This document shows positions 17,163 through 24,899 of a DNA stretch of 64,000 nt, piece by piece. The position numbers and the translations under genes are program-made. The notes beneath the pieces were generated by a model. That model saw only the letters and a program-made list of their open reading frames with translations, did no database searches and was not told the origin of the DNA. Origin of the DNA: AC-32 sp963728765 (GTDB lineage: Bacteria; Actinomycetota; Thermoleophilia; Gaiellales; Gaiellaceae); the NCBI GenBank assembly GCA_963728765.1, contig CAVSKX010000002.1, positions 620,001 to 684,000 on the forward strand. The letters are read 5' to 3'. Position 1 is the first letter of the stretch; each line of letters begins with the position of its first letter.

Positions 17163-17771
17163 ATGGAGCTCGTCCTGACCACACCCTCCTTGCCCGTCCG
17201 CCCGGGAGCCGCCACGATGCCCGCGGTGGCCGCCGACGAGTGCACCGACGGCGAGTTGATCACCCGCTCCGCGGAGGGCGACCGCGACGCCTTCGAAGTG
17301 CTCTACCGCCGCTACTCGCGGCCGGTCTTCGGGCTGGCGCTGAGGCGGCTCGGCGACCGCGGCCGCGCCGAGGACGCGGTGCAGGAGACATTCGCCTCGA
17401 TCTGGCGCGCCGCCCGGAGCTACAAGCCCGAACGTGGGCCCGGGGCGCCGTGGCTGTACGCCGTCGCACGCAACGCCATCACCGACCGCGGCCGCGCCCG
17501 CGCCGAGCCGCCGGCGGAGGCGCCCGACCAGGCGTCCTCCGAGCCCGGCCCGCCCGAACGCGCCGAGTCGAGCTGGACGGCCTGGCGGGTGCACCGCGCT
17601 CTCGAGGGCCTCTCGTCGAACGAGCGCACCGTGATCGAGCTTGCGTACTGGAGCGGCCTGTCGCAGTCCGAGATCGCGGAGTTCCTGAACATTCCGCTCG
17701 GCACCGTGAAGACCCGGACGCGGGCCGCGCTGCACCGCCTGTCCGGCCTGCTCGAGGAGGAGCTCGGATGA
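17163..17771 (+). CDS. ECF-type RNA polymerase sigma factor (SigK-like)
   Basis: 202 residues with sigma regions 2 and 4. Region 2 runs through DAFEVLYRRYSRPVFGLALRRLGD, AEDAVQETFASIWRAARSYKPERGPGAPWLYAVARNAITDRGR; region 4 has ERTVIELAYWSGLSQSEIAEFLNIPLGTVKTRTRAALHRL. About 25 N-terminal residues precede region 2; a second in-frame ATG at 17217 is an alternative start. Its stop overlaps the downstream anti-sigma gene (ATGA), the typical coupled arrangement. The promoter it recognises is unknown. Confidence 0.88.
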   Translation: MELVLTTPSLPVRPGAATMPAVAADECTDGELITRSAEGDRDAFEVLYRRYSRPVFGLALRRLGDRGRAEDAVQETFASIWRAARSYKPERGPGAPWLYAVARNAITDRGRARAEPPAEAPDQASSEPGPPERAESSWTAWRVHRALEGLSSNERTVIELAYWSGLSQSEIAEFLNIPLGTVKTRTRAALHRLSGLLEEELG

Positions 17772-18376
17772 GCGACGCGCCCGACTTCCGCGACCTGGTG
17801 GGCGAGGACCTGCCACCGGAGGAGGCGCAGCGCCTCGAGCGGGTGCACGAGATGCTCGTCGCCGCGGGCCCGCCACCCGAGCTGCCGCCGCACCTGCAAG
17901 AGCCTGTCGAGCCGGAGAGAAAGCGCGACAACGTCTCGTACCTGCCGCGGCGCCGGACCGGCCTGCTGCTAGGCATCGCCGCGGCGATCGCGCTGACGGC
18001 GTTTCTCGGCGGGTTCATCTCGGGCGAGCGCCACGGGTCGCCGTTCAACGAGGTGGCCCAGGTGCCGATGCACGGCACCACGGCTGGATCGAAGGCCTCC
18101 GCCTTGCTCTACGTGGGCAAGAGGGACTCGGCTGGAAACTGGCCGTTGAAGGTCGACGTGAAGAACCTGGCGGCGCTGCCGAAGGGCGAGTACTACGAGA
18201 TGTTCATCAGCCGCGGCGCGAACCCCCGGGCTGCCTCCTGCGGCACCTTCCGCGCGGCGGGCAAGACCGACGGGCTGCGCCTGAACGCGCCGTTCAGCCT
18301 CCGCGGGGTCACGGGTTGGGTGGTCACGCTCGAGAGACCCGGGAGCGGCAAGCACCCGATTGTGCTGACGACCTAG
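17768..18376 (+). CDS. Membrane anti-sigma factor (RskA-like)
   Basis: 202 residues: a soluble N-terminal part of about 60 residues that would bind the sigma factor, a single transmembrane helix LLLGIAAAIALTAFLGGFIS (about residues 66-86), and an extracytoplasmic domain of about 110 residues that resembles the RskA C-terminal domain (LKVDVKNLAALPKGEYYEMFISRG ... GVTGWVVTLERPGS). The HxxxCxxC zinc anti-sigma motif is absent, as in RskA. It starts at ATG 17768 overlapping the sigma stop, so the two are co-translated. It should hold the sigma factor at the membrane until proteolysis. Confidence 0.78.
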   Translation: MSDAPDFRDLVGEDLPPEEAQRLERVHEMLVAAGPPPELPPHLQEPVEPERKRDNVSYLPRRRTGLLLGIAAAIALTAFLGGFISGERHGSPFNEVAQVPMHGTTAGSKASALLYVGKRDSAGNWPLKVDVKNLAALPKGEYYEMFISRGANPRAASCGTFRAAGKTDGLRLNAPFSLRGVTGWVVTLERPGSGKHPIVLTT

Positions 18377-18396
18377 TCGCCGTCGGGCCCTCCTGG

Positions 18397-19137
18397 CTAG
18401 GGCGCGGTGCGGTCGTTCCCGACGAAGGCCGCGTGCGTGACCGGCATCTGCTCTGCGAGAAACCGCTCGCACGCCTCGGCGTAGCGGCGGATCTCGCGCT
18501 GCGCCGTCTCGGAGTTGCGCAGCGAGATGAAGTTCATCAGCGAGCGGGCGTTGACCGTCCAGTAGAACTCGGTATAGGCGCCGACGGGCAGCGCTGCGCG
18601 GGCAACCTCGCGCGCGACGCCGGTCTCGACCAGCTCCTCGTACGTCTGGTAAGCGGCGTCGTAGACCTCCTGCAGCTTCTCGCGCGTCTGCTCGGCGAGC
18701 TCGTCGGACACGGGCTCGAACGAGTACGCGCCGGGCTTCCCCACCTGCGTGCGCACGTCCTCGGCGTCGGGCACGTAGAACTCGTCCGAGGCCCGCGCGT
18801 AGCGCATCGAGAACTCGTTGAAGGAGCCGACGCGGTGTCGGAACCACTCACGGGCCACGAAGATCGGGCAGCGGACGTGGAAGCGGAATGCGTTGTGCTC
18901 GAACGGGGTGCCGTGCCGCTCCCGCATCAGGAAGCGGATCAGGCCCTCGTCGGACTCGTCCATCTCCTCCTTGCGGCGGGCGAAGCTGACGCGCGCGCCG
19001 TTCACGACGGAGAGGTCGTCGGCCAGCGCCCCGTCGAGCCGGACGAAGCCGTGGTCGAGGACGGGGATGCCGGTCTCGGGTATCACTTCGGCGGTCGTGG
19101 ACACCTCGGCGAGTGTATCCGGGGCATATGTCGGCAC
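18397..19137 (-). CDS. thyX: FAD-dependent thymidylate synthase
   Basis: 246 residues. The ThyX signature RHRVGSFNEFSMRY (RHRxxSxNExSxRY, about residues 100-113) is exact, and an upstream HGTPFEHNAFRFHVRCPIFV and the C-terminal SLMNFISLRNSETAQREIR complete the fold. It methylates dUMP using methylenetetrahydrofolate and FADH2, releasing tetrahydrofolate, so folate made through folE2 serves it. Two GTG starts are possible (19137 and 19104); I list the longer. It overlaps the divergent DUF72 gene at its 5' end, so one start is probably shorter. Confidence 0.93.
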   Translation of the reverse strand: MPTYAPDTLAEVSTTAEVIPETGIPVLDHGFVRLDGALADDLSVVNGARVSFARRKEEMDESDEGLIRFLMRERHGTPFEHNAFRFHVRCPIFVAREWFRHRVGSFNEFSMRYARASDEFYVPDAEDVRTQVGKPGAYSFEPVSDELAEQTREKLQEVYDAAYQTYEELVETGVAREVARAALPVGAYTEFYWTVNARSLMNFISLRNSETAQREIRRYAEACERFLAEQMPVTHAAFVGNDRTAP

Positions 19138-19756
19138 TTCCGGCTGGTCGTATCCGTCCTGGAGGCCCGATTTCTACCCCGGCGGCACGAAGCCCGAGGA
19201 CTTCCTCCGCCACTACGCCGAGCGCTTCGCGACGGTCGAGCTGAACACGACCGGCTACCGCCTGCCTCGCGAGGAGCTGTTCGAGCGCTGGGCCGAGCAC
19301 ACGCCGCCCGGCTTCCGGTTCGCCCCGAAGCTGAACGCGCACCGGCGTTCCGACTTCGGGACGTTCTCGCAGCGCGTTGCGCTGCTCGGCGAGCGCCTCG
19401 GGCCTATCCGTGCCGTGGTGTCAGCCGCCCGCGACGAGGGCCTGCTGACCCTGCTCCTCGGCTCGTTCGATCCGGCGGTGCAGCTGGCCCTCGACCTACG
19501 CCACGGGTCGTGGAACGGGATCGAAGCCGACCTGCCGCCGAACGCCGTCCGCGTGGGCTCGCTCGAGGGCGAGGCGCCCTTCCGCTACCTGCGCCTGCGC
19601 GAGCCGCCGTACTCCGACGCCGACCTCGCGGCGTGGGCGGACCGGATACGGCTGCTGCTGAACGACCGCCTACGCGTCTACTGCTACTTCATGCACGAGG
19701 ACGAGCCGACGGCGCCTAGGTACGCCGAGCGCCTGCTGGAGCTGCTTGCCCGCTGA
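19097..19756 (+). CDS. DUF72 family protein
   Basis: About 219 residues of the DUF72 TIM-barrel-like family: AYVGTSGWSYPSWRPDFYP at the start, FATVELNTTGYRLPREELFERWAEHTPPGFRFAPKL, LDLRHGSWN in the middle and YFMHEDEPTAPRYAERLLELL at the end. The family is widespread and has no established function. GTG 19097 is the nearest in-frame start before the conserved YVGTSGW; it lies inside the 5' end of thyX. The 3' end overlaps the convergent aminotransferase by 41 bases. Confidence 0.8.
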   Translation: MDTSASVSGAYVGTSGWSYPSWRPDFYPGGTKPEDFLRHYAERFATVELNTTGYRLPREELFERWAEHTPPGFRFAPKLNAHRRSDFGTFSQRVALLGERLGPIRAVVSAARDEGLLTLLLGSFDPAVQLALDLRHGSWNGIEADLPPNAVRVGSLEGEAPFRYLRLREPPYSDADLAAWADRIRLLLNDRLRVYCYFMHEDEPTAPRYAERLLELLAR

Positions 19757-20864
19757 GCTCCACGATCTGCTCGACCGCGAAGCGGAGGTCGTCCTCGCTG
19801 TTGTAGAAGTGCGGTCCCAGGCGCAGGCCGACGTCGGGACGCCAGTCGCAGATCACGCCGCGCTCGGCGAGCTGGCGGTTGACTCGCTTGGAGTCCGGCG
19901 GCCTCACGCAGACCGTGCCACCCCGCCGGGCGGGGTCGCGCGGGCTGCCGACCGGGAAGCCGGCCTCGTCGAGCAGCTCGATCAGCAGCGTGGTCAGCTC
20001 GAGTGACCGCTCGCGGATCGGGGCGACGCCGACCTCCTCGATCACGTCGTAGCCCGCGGTGGCGGCGTAGAGCGCAGGGACGTTCGGCGTGCCGGTGAGA
20101 AAGCGCCAGGCGCCCTCGGCGTAGTCCTGCTCCGGCTCGAACGCGAACGGGCGCGCGTGCGCCTGCCACCCGGTCAGCGCCGGCTCGAGCGTCGCGGCGA
20201 GGTCGGGCCGCACGTAGAGCCAACCTGCACCAGGCCCGCCGCAGAGCCACTTCACCGAGCCGCCGACCGCGAAGTCCACGCCCAGCGCGGTGACGTCCAG
20301 CGGAACCGTGCCGACGGACTGGTACGCGTCCAGCACGACGAGCGCACCGTTCTCGTGCGCGGCGGCGACGATCGCCTCGACGTCCTGGATCTCCCCGGTC
20401 TTGAAGAGCACGTGCGTGACCGGGACGAGCAGCGTGCGCTCGTCGATCGCCTCGACCACGCCCTCGTCGTCGGCCGCGACCAGGATGTCGGCGCCGCGGC
20501 GCTCCTGCGCCTGGTAGAGGTAGCGGACGGACGGGAAGTTGCCCTCCTCGTAGACGACCCGGCGGCGAGGCCCGTCGAAGGTGAAGCACGACGCGACGAC
20601 CGCCTCCGCGATGGTCACGTTCTGGTGCATCGAGACCGAGCCCGGCGGGGCGCCGATCAGCCGGCCGATCTGGTCGCCGACCGTCAGCGGCAGGTCCCAC
20701 CAGCCTTCCTCCCAGGCACGGACGCCGCGCTCGTTCCAGCTGCGTGCGTACTCGCGCACCCGTTCCTCGGCGGCAGCCGGCATGGCGCCCAGCGAGTGGT
20801 TGATCAGGTACGTGGTCTCCGCGAGGATCGGGAACCGCTCGCGGTAGTCGAGAAGACTCGGCAC
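19716..20864 (-). CDS. Class V PLP enzyme, kynureninase-like
   Basis: 382 residues of the class V aminotransferase fold. YLINHSLGAMP near the N-terminus, VVLDAYQSVGTVPLDV (Asp that contacts the PLP pyridine N, about residue 180) and VGGSVKWLCGGPGAGWLYVRP (Schiff-base Lys, about 208) are clear. The last two motifs match kynureninase better than cysteine desulfurase or serine aminotransferase, so a C-C hydrolase role in tryptophan catabolism is possible; the neighbours give no support. It starts at GTG 20864. Confidence 0.72.
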   Translation of the reverse strand: MPSLLDYRERFPILAETTYLINHSLGAMPAAAEERVREYARSWNERGVRAWEEGWWDLPLTVGDQIGRLIGAPPGSVSMHQNVTIAEAVVASCFTFDGPRRRVVYEEGNFPSVRYLYQAQERRGADILVAADDEGVVEAIDERTLLVPVTHVLFKTGEIQDVEAIVAAAHENGALVVLDAYQSVGTVPLDVTALGVDFAVGGSVKWLCGGPGAGWLYVRPDLAATLEPALTGWQAHARPFAFEPEQDYAEGAWRFLTGTPNVPALYAATAGYDVIEEVGVAPIRERSLELTTLLIELLDEAGFPVGSPRDPARRGGTVCVRPPDSKRVNRQLAERGVICDWRPDVGLRLGPHFYNSEDDLRFAVEQIVELSGQAAPAGARRT

Positions 20865-20882
20865 CGGCCGCGAGTATAGGTA

Positions 20883-20943
20883 CGACCGGGCCGATTTCCT
20901 GATCCCTCGACCGAGTGAAGCCGCGGCGAATCCCCTTTAGGGG
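20883..20943 (+). promoter_or_regulatory. Conserved upstream block of the subtilase gene
   Basis: CGACCGGGCC, nine bases, ATCCCTCG, four bases, AGTGA, then a CCCCT-TT-AGGGG palindrome (20932-20943). The same blocks in the same order and near-identical spacing occur on the minus strand at 37594-37531, upstream of the secreted M15-like gene. Both lie 55-130 bases before the probable start of an exported protein. It may be an operator, a promoter class or an RNA leader element; I cannot match it to a named riboswitch. Confidence 0.4.
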
Positions 20944-21011
20944 TGATACCTGCGCCCCGGGCCGCGCATACGGTCGGAGCCACTGAGGACTGCGGCGTAA
21001 GGGGAGAAAAC

Positions 21012-22793
21012 TTGAAGCGGATCGAGCACGGCGTACGAGGCGAGGCTCGCGGCAGCGGGCTGTGGGGCACAGGTCGCGGCGGGCGAGGCTCGGAGGGACG
21101 GCGCAGCCGGGCGGTGAAGCGCGGCCTTCCGCTGCTGCTCGTCATGGCGCTGGCCGCCCCGCTGGCGGCCTCGGCAGGCGACCGCCATCACTCGTGGAAG
21201 ACGAGCTACCTCGCGCCCTCGCTGGTGCGCGCCGCATCTCAGACGCCGAACGCCACCGTCCCCGTGATCGTCCAGAGCACGGACGGGACCAGCCAGGCCG
21301 TGGACGCACTGCACGACTTCTCGGACACCACGCGCAAGCTGCCGATCGTCGGCGCCGCAGCGGGGGAGGTCGTCGCGGGCGACCTGCCGGAGATCGCCGA
21401 GGAGCACAACCTCGTGATCACGCCCGACCAGGCCATGGTCTTCGACGGCAAGCCTGGCGGCGCGGGCACGACGAAGCCGAAGCCGTACCACAACCCCCAC
21501 CAGAGCGGGCCGTACAGCTCCAATGACGTTTGGCCTGCCGCGGTAGGCGTCGACCAGCTCTGGCCCACCCTCCCCGGGCCGGGTGGCAAGGACGCCGGCA
21601 GCACGCCGACGATCGCCTTCGTGGACTCGGGGATCGAGGCCTCGCGCAGCGACTTCGGCGACCGCGTCCTCGCGGCGGTCGACCTGTCGACGCTGCCGGG
21701 CAACTCGCCCGGCGACGGTCTCGGGCACGGCACGATGGTGGCGGGCGTCGCCGCGGGCTCCGCTCCGGGCCGCGCAGGCGCTGCGCCGACCGCAGGGATC
21801 GTCTCGCTCGACGTGATGGACGACCATGGAATGGCGCGCACGAGCGACGTGATCGCCGCCACCCAGTGGATCCTGCGCAACCGCAAGCAGTACGACATCC
21901 GCGTCGCGAACTTCTCGTTGCACTCGGCGAGCCCGTCGAGCTTCCGCTGGGACCCGCTGGACAAGGCGGTCGAAAAGCTCTGGCTCTCCGGCGTCGTGGT
22001 CGTCGCGGCCTCCGGCAACCAGGGCCAGGGCGGCCGGCCGACGCCGATGGCCTACGCGCCGGGGAACGACCCCTTTGCGATCACGGTAGGCGCGCTCGAC
22101 CTACACGGCAGCGCCAACCCGGAGCGCGCGGACGTCCCGACGTGGTCGGCCTGGGGCTACACGCTCGACGGGTTCGCGAAGCCGGAGCTCTCCGCGCCCG
22201 GCCGCGCGATCGTCGGCCCGGTTCCGGCGGACTCGACGCTCGCGGCCGAGCGGCCCGGCCAGCTCCAGAGCACCGCCGACGGGACCTACATCACCCTCTC
22301 CGGCACCTCGCTCTCGGCGCCGATCGTCGCCGGCATCGCCGCCGACCTGCTGGCGCTGCGCCCGACGCTGACGCCGGATCAGGTCAAGGGCGCGCTGATG
22401 CACGAGGCCCGCCCGCTGCGCAGGGTGCGGACGTTGGCGGCCGGCGTCGGCGAGGCGTACGCGCCCGCGGCTGCGACGCTCGCCTTCCCGCCGAACCCGA
22501 ACCGCGCGCTCAACGGCTTCCTGATCAAGGATCCCGCCGGTGACGGAATGATCTTCGACGAGGTCTCGTGGCTCGACGCCGCCAAGGCCTCGCCGACCTG
22601 GGACGCGGTCTCGTGGCTCGACGGCTGGGCCGACGTCTCCTGGTCGGACGTGTCGTGGTCGGACGTGTCGTGGTCGGATGTCTCCTGGGCGGACGTCTCC
22701 TGGTCCGACGTCTCCTGGTCGGACGTGTCCTGGACCGACGTCTCCTGGGCGGACCTGGCGAACGTGGTCTACGGCGACGTCGGACCTAGCTGA
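21012..22793 (+). CDS. Secreted subtilisin-family (S8) serine protease with C-terminal DVSWx repeats
   Basis: 593 residues. A long basic leader is followed by a signal peptide (RGLPLLLVMALAAPLAASAG). The S8 triad is visible: Asp in IAFVDSGIEA, His in GLGHGTMVAGVAAG and Ser in LSGTSLSAPIVAGIAA, with the oxyanion Asn in VAASGNQGQ. A pro-region of about 100 residues precedes the catalytic domain. The C-terminus (from about residue 540) is eight near-perfect DVSWx pentapeptides. I chose TTG 21012 because GGGGAG lies five bases before it; GTG 21114 would give a shorter classical signal peptide. The 3' end overlaps the convergent epimerase by 8 bases. Confidence 0.88.
   Translation: MKRIEHGVRGEARGSGLWGTGRGGRGSEGRRSRAVKRGLPLLLVMALAAPLAASAGDRHHSWKTSYLAPSLVRAASQTPNATVPVIVQSTDGTSQAVDALHDFSDTTRKLPIVGAAAGEVVAGDLPEIAEEHNLVITPDQAMVFDGKPGGAGTTKPKPYHNPHQSGPYSSNDVWPAAVGVDQLWPTLPGPGGKDAGSTPTIAFVDSGIEASRSDFGDRVLAAVDLSTLPGNSPGDGLGHGTMVAGVAAGSAPGRAGAAPTAGIVSLDVMDDHGMARTSDVIAATQWILRNRKQYDIRVANFSLHSASPSSFRWDPLDKAVEKLWLSGVVVVAASGNQGQGGRPTPMAYAPGNDPFAITVGALDLHGSANPERADVPTWSAWGYTLDGFAKPELSAPGRAIVGPVPADSTLAAERPGQLQSTADGTYITLSGTSLSAPIVAGIAADLLALRPTLTPDQVKGALMHEARPLRRVRTLAAGVGEAYAPAAATLAFPPNPNRALNGFLIKDPAGDGMIFDEVSWLDAAKASPTWDAVSWLDGWADVSWSDVSWSDVSWSDVSWADVSWSDVSWSDVSWTDVSWADLANVVYGDVGPS
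22632..22751 (+). repeat. Eight tandem 15-bp units encoding DVSWx
   Basis: From 22632 to 22751 the subtilase gene repeats a 15-base unit eight times (GAC GTC/GTG TCC/TCG TGG then TCG, GCG or ACC), with only synonymous or fifth-position changes. Further looser DxVSW copies occur just before it (EVSWLD, AVSWLD). The variation in third positions shows that the amino-acid pattern, not just the DNA, has been kept. Confidence 0.9.
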
Positions 22794-23817
22794 GCTTCTT
22801 CAGAACGCCAAGCGCCCGCTGGTCCCAAGGGACCCGATGGGTAACCCCGGCGGCGCTGAGCGTGTCCCGGTTGGCGAGGTACCAGTCGTAGGTCTCGCAG
22901 AGCGCCTGCTCGTTCGACAGCCGCGGCGTGCGGCCGAGCAGCCGCTCCGCCCTGGAGACGTCGACGAACGAGTCGCGATGCGCGGTGCGGTAATGCCACT
23001 CCGCGAGCGGTGAGAGCCGCGCCAGCTCGAGCGCCCGTAGCGCGAGCTCGGCCGGGCGCGCCGGAACCGGGCGAAGGCGGCTGCCCGAGCCCGCGTGCGC
23101 GATCAGCGCCTCGAGGTCGGAGCGGACGGTGCCGAACTCGGTCGCCCCGACGTTGAAGGTGTCGCCGGCGACGTCCGCCTGCGCAGCGGCGACCGTCGCC
23201 TCGACGAGGTCCTCGACCGCGAGCAGCTGGTAGCGGTTCGAGCCGTCGCCCAGAATGGGAATCCGCCGGCCCTCGCGGATCCAGTCGAAGAGGATCTCGA
23301 ACACCCCGAGGCGCTCGGGGCCGATGAAGGTCTTCGGGCGCAGGATTACGACCTCGAGCCCGCGCCGGCCCAGGTCCCGGGCGACGCGCTCGGCCTCGAT
23401 CTTCGACTCGCCGTAGTGGCCCACGCCGACCAGCGGCGCGTGCTCGGCGATGGGGTGGTGCTTCGGCACGCCGTAGACCGCCGTCGAGGAGATCAGCACC
23501 GCGCGCTTCACACCGGCCTCGAGCGCGGCAGCGAGCGTGACCGCCGCGCCCTCGACGTTCACGGAGCGGATCGAGTCGCGCGAGGCCTGGATGGGCAGCG
23601 CGGCCGCCGCGTGGACGAGCACATCGGCTCCGTCGGCGAGCCGCGCGGCGTCGGCCTGGTCGCGCACGTCGCCGCGGGTCTCGTCGACCTCGCGCTCGAG
23701 CTGTGCGTCGTCGAGCGGGACGAGATCCAGCGTCCGCACCTCGTGCCCGTCGGCCAGAAGCCGCCGCGCGAGATGGAGGCCGAGGAACCCGGCGCCGCCC
23801 GTGATCGCCCACCGCAT
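22786..23817 (-). CDS. NAD-dependent epimerase/dehydratase (extended SDR)
   Basis: 343 residues with an N-terminal Rossmann motif WAITGGAGFLGLHLARRLL, a DVRD/LVHAAA motif, the active-site pair SSTAVYG and YGESK (YxxxK, about residue 135-140), and a C-terminal substrate domain. It resembles nucleotide-sugar epimerases/dehydratases and sterol-type 3-beta-hydroxysteroid dehydrogenases. ATG 23817 is placed directly before the first beta strand; the longer frame is shadow. It is divergent from the transglycosylase gene with a 55-bp gap. The substrate cannot be named. Confidence 0.8.
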   Translation of the reverse strand: MRWAITGGAGFLGLHLARRLLADGHEVRTLDLVPLDDAQLEREVDETRGDVRDQADAARLADGADVLVHAAAALPIQASRDSIRSVNVEGAAVTLAAALEAGVKRAVLISSTAVYGVPKHHPIAEHAPLVGVGHYGESKIEAERVARDLGRRGLEVVILRPKTFIGPERLGVFEILFDWIREGRRIPILGDGSNRYQLLAVEDLVEATVAAAQADVAGDTFNVGATEFGTVRSDLEALIAHAGSGSRLRPVPARPAELALRALELARLSPLAEWHYRTAHRDSFVDVSRAERLLGRTPRLSNEQALCETYDWYLANRDTLSAAGVTHRVPWDQRALGVLKKLS

Positions 23818-23872
23818 CCGCGGCAACCTAGCGGGAGGAGTCGCGAGCAGAGGCACGAACTGGGTCCATCCT

Positions 23873-24778
23873 GTGACCGGCAAGGTCGTCGCGATCAGTG
23901 CGGCGGTGCTGGCAGGTCTCATGCTGGCGACGCCCGCCCAGGCCCGGAACCCGCAGATCGCGGGTCTTCAGGTCGCCCTGCGCGCATACGGGCTCTACCA
24001 GGGACCGATCGACGCAATCGCCGGGCCGATGACGGTGCGCGCGACGAAGGCGTTCCAGCGGCGCGCCGGGCTCCCGGTCGACGGACGCGCCGGCCCCGCC
24101 ACACGGCGCGCGCTCGGCCCGCTCGGGACGCCTGTCTTCGGCCGCCGCACCCTGCGCCGCGGCAACATCGGCTGGGACGTCTCGGTGCTGCAGTACATGC
24201 TCGCGCGCCGGGGCCAGCTCGTCCCGGTCTACGGCTTCTTCGACCGCGCCACCGACCGCGCCCTGCGCAGCTATCAGCGCTCGCGCCGTCTCTCCACCGA
24301 CGGGATCGCCGGGCCGTCCACGATCTCCGCCCTGAGCCACGGCAGCCGTGGCGTGCGGCCGGCCCGCCCCGCCCCCGCGCCCTCGCGGACGGCGAGCGTG
24401 CGCACGATGCTCACCAACTGGGCGATCGCTTACCAGCTCGACCCGAAGCTCGTCCGCGGGCTCGCGTGGATGGAGTCGGGCTACCAGCCGGGGCTCGTCT
24501 CATCGGCCGGCGCGAGAGGCGTGATGCAGGTTCTGCCCGGCACGCGCCACTATGTGCAGTGGCAGCTGATCGGGCGGAAGGTCCCGAAGTCGACCAGCGG
24601 GAACATCCAGATCGGGGTCGTCTACCTGCGCCACCTGCTGCGCCAGTACAGCTGGAACCGGCCGCGCGCGCTCGCCGCGTGGTACCAGGGCCCCAATTCG
24701 TTGCGGCGCCACGGCCGGCTCCCCGCGACGCGGCAGTTCGTCAGGAACGTGCTAGCGCTGACGCGCCGCAACGTGTAA
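23873..24778 (+). CDS. Secreted lytic transglycosylase with two peptidoglycan-binding domains
   Basis: 301 residues starting at GTG 23873, with signal peptide KVVAISAAVLAGLMLATPAQA. Two PG_binding_1 modules follow (AGLQVALRAYGLYQGPIDAIAGPMT ... and VSVLQYMLARRGQLVPVYGFFDRATDRALRSYQRSRRLSTDGIAGPST). The C-terminal SLT domain has the catalytic Glu in GLAWMESGYQPG and the family motifs GARGVMQVLPGT and AAWYQGP. It cuts glycan strands of peptidoglycan outside the membrane. It ends in front of a palindromic repeat shared with hpnC and is convergent with copC-copD. Confidence 0.85.
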   Translation: MTGKVVAISAAVLAGLMLATPAQARNPQIAGLQVALRAYGLYQGPIDAIAGPMTVRATKAFQRRAGLPVDGRAGPATRRALGPLGTPVFGRRTLRRGNIGWDVSVLQYMLARRGQLVPVYGFFDRATDRALRSYQRSRRLSTDGIAGPSTISALSHGSRGVRPARPAPAPSRTASVRTMLTNWAIAYQLDPKLVRGLAWMESGYQPGLVSSAGARGVMQVLPGTRHYVQWQLIGRKVPKSTSGNIQIGVVYLRHLLRQYSWNRPRALAAWYQGPNSLRRHGRLPATRQFVRNVLALTRRNV

Positions 24779-24783
24779 CGAGC

Positions 24784-24899
24784 GCCTAGCGAAACAGTGC
24801 CGAGGCGCCCGGGCCGCGCTGCTCGCCCCGATGCGGCGTCCTCAGTCGCGCCCGTAGCCTCCGGCTACGAACGCTCCCTGCATCCTTGCCTAGGAACGA
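24784..24899. repeat. Palindromic repeat element after copC-copD
   Basis: The gap between the convergent transglycosylase and copC-copD stops is filled by nested palindromes: CGTAGCC-TCC-GGCTACG (24853-24869) and CCTAGG (24889-24894). GCCTAGGAACGA and CTCCGGCTA from this element recur in the insertion inside hpnC (35.39-35.41 kb), also with ACGCTCC. On the minus strand the element stays open after the copC-copD stop. It may also act as a bidirectional terminator. Confidence 0.6.

Noticed and set aside
20883..21011. A cyclic di-AMP (ydaO) or cyclic di-GMP riboswitch before the subtilase
   Set aside because: I compared the motifs I remember for these classes and the required conserved blocks are not present. 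Left as an unnamed element.
23095..24789. Long plus-strand frames across the epimerase gene
   Set aside because: Arginine-rich shadow frames opposite a clear extended SDR; the transglycosylase starts at 23873.
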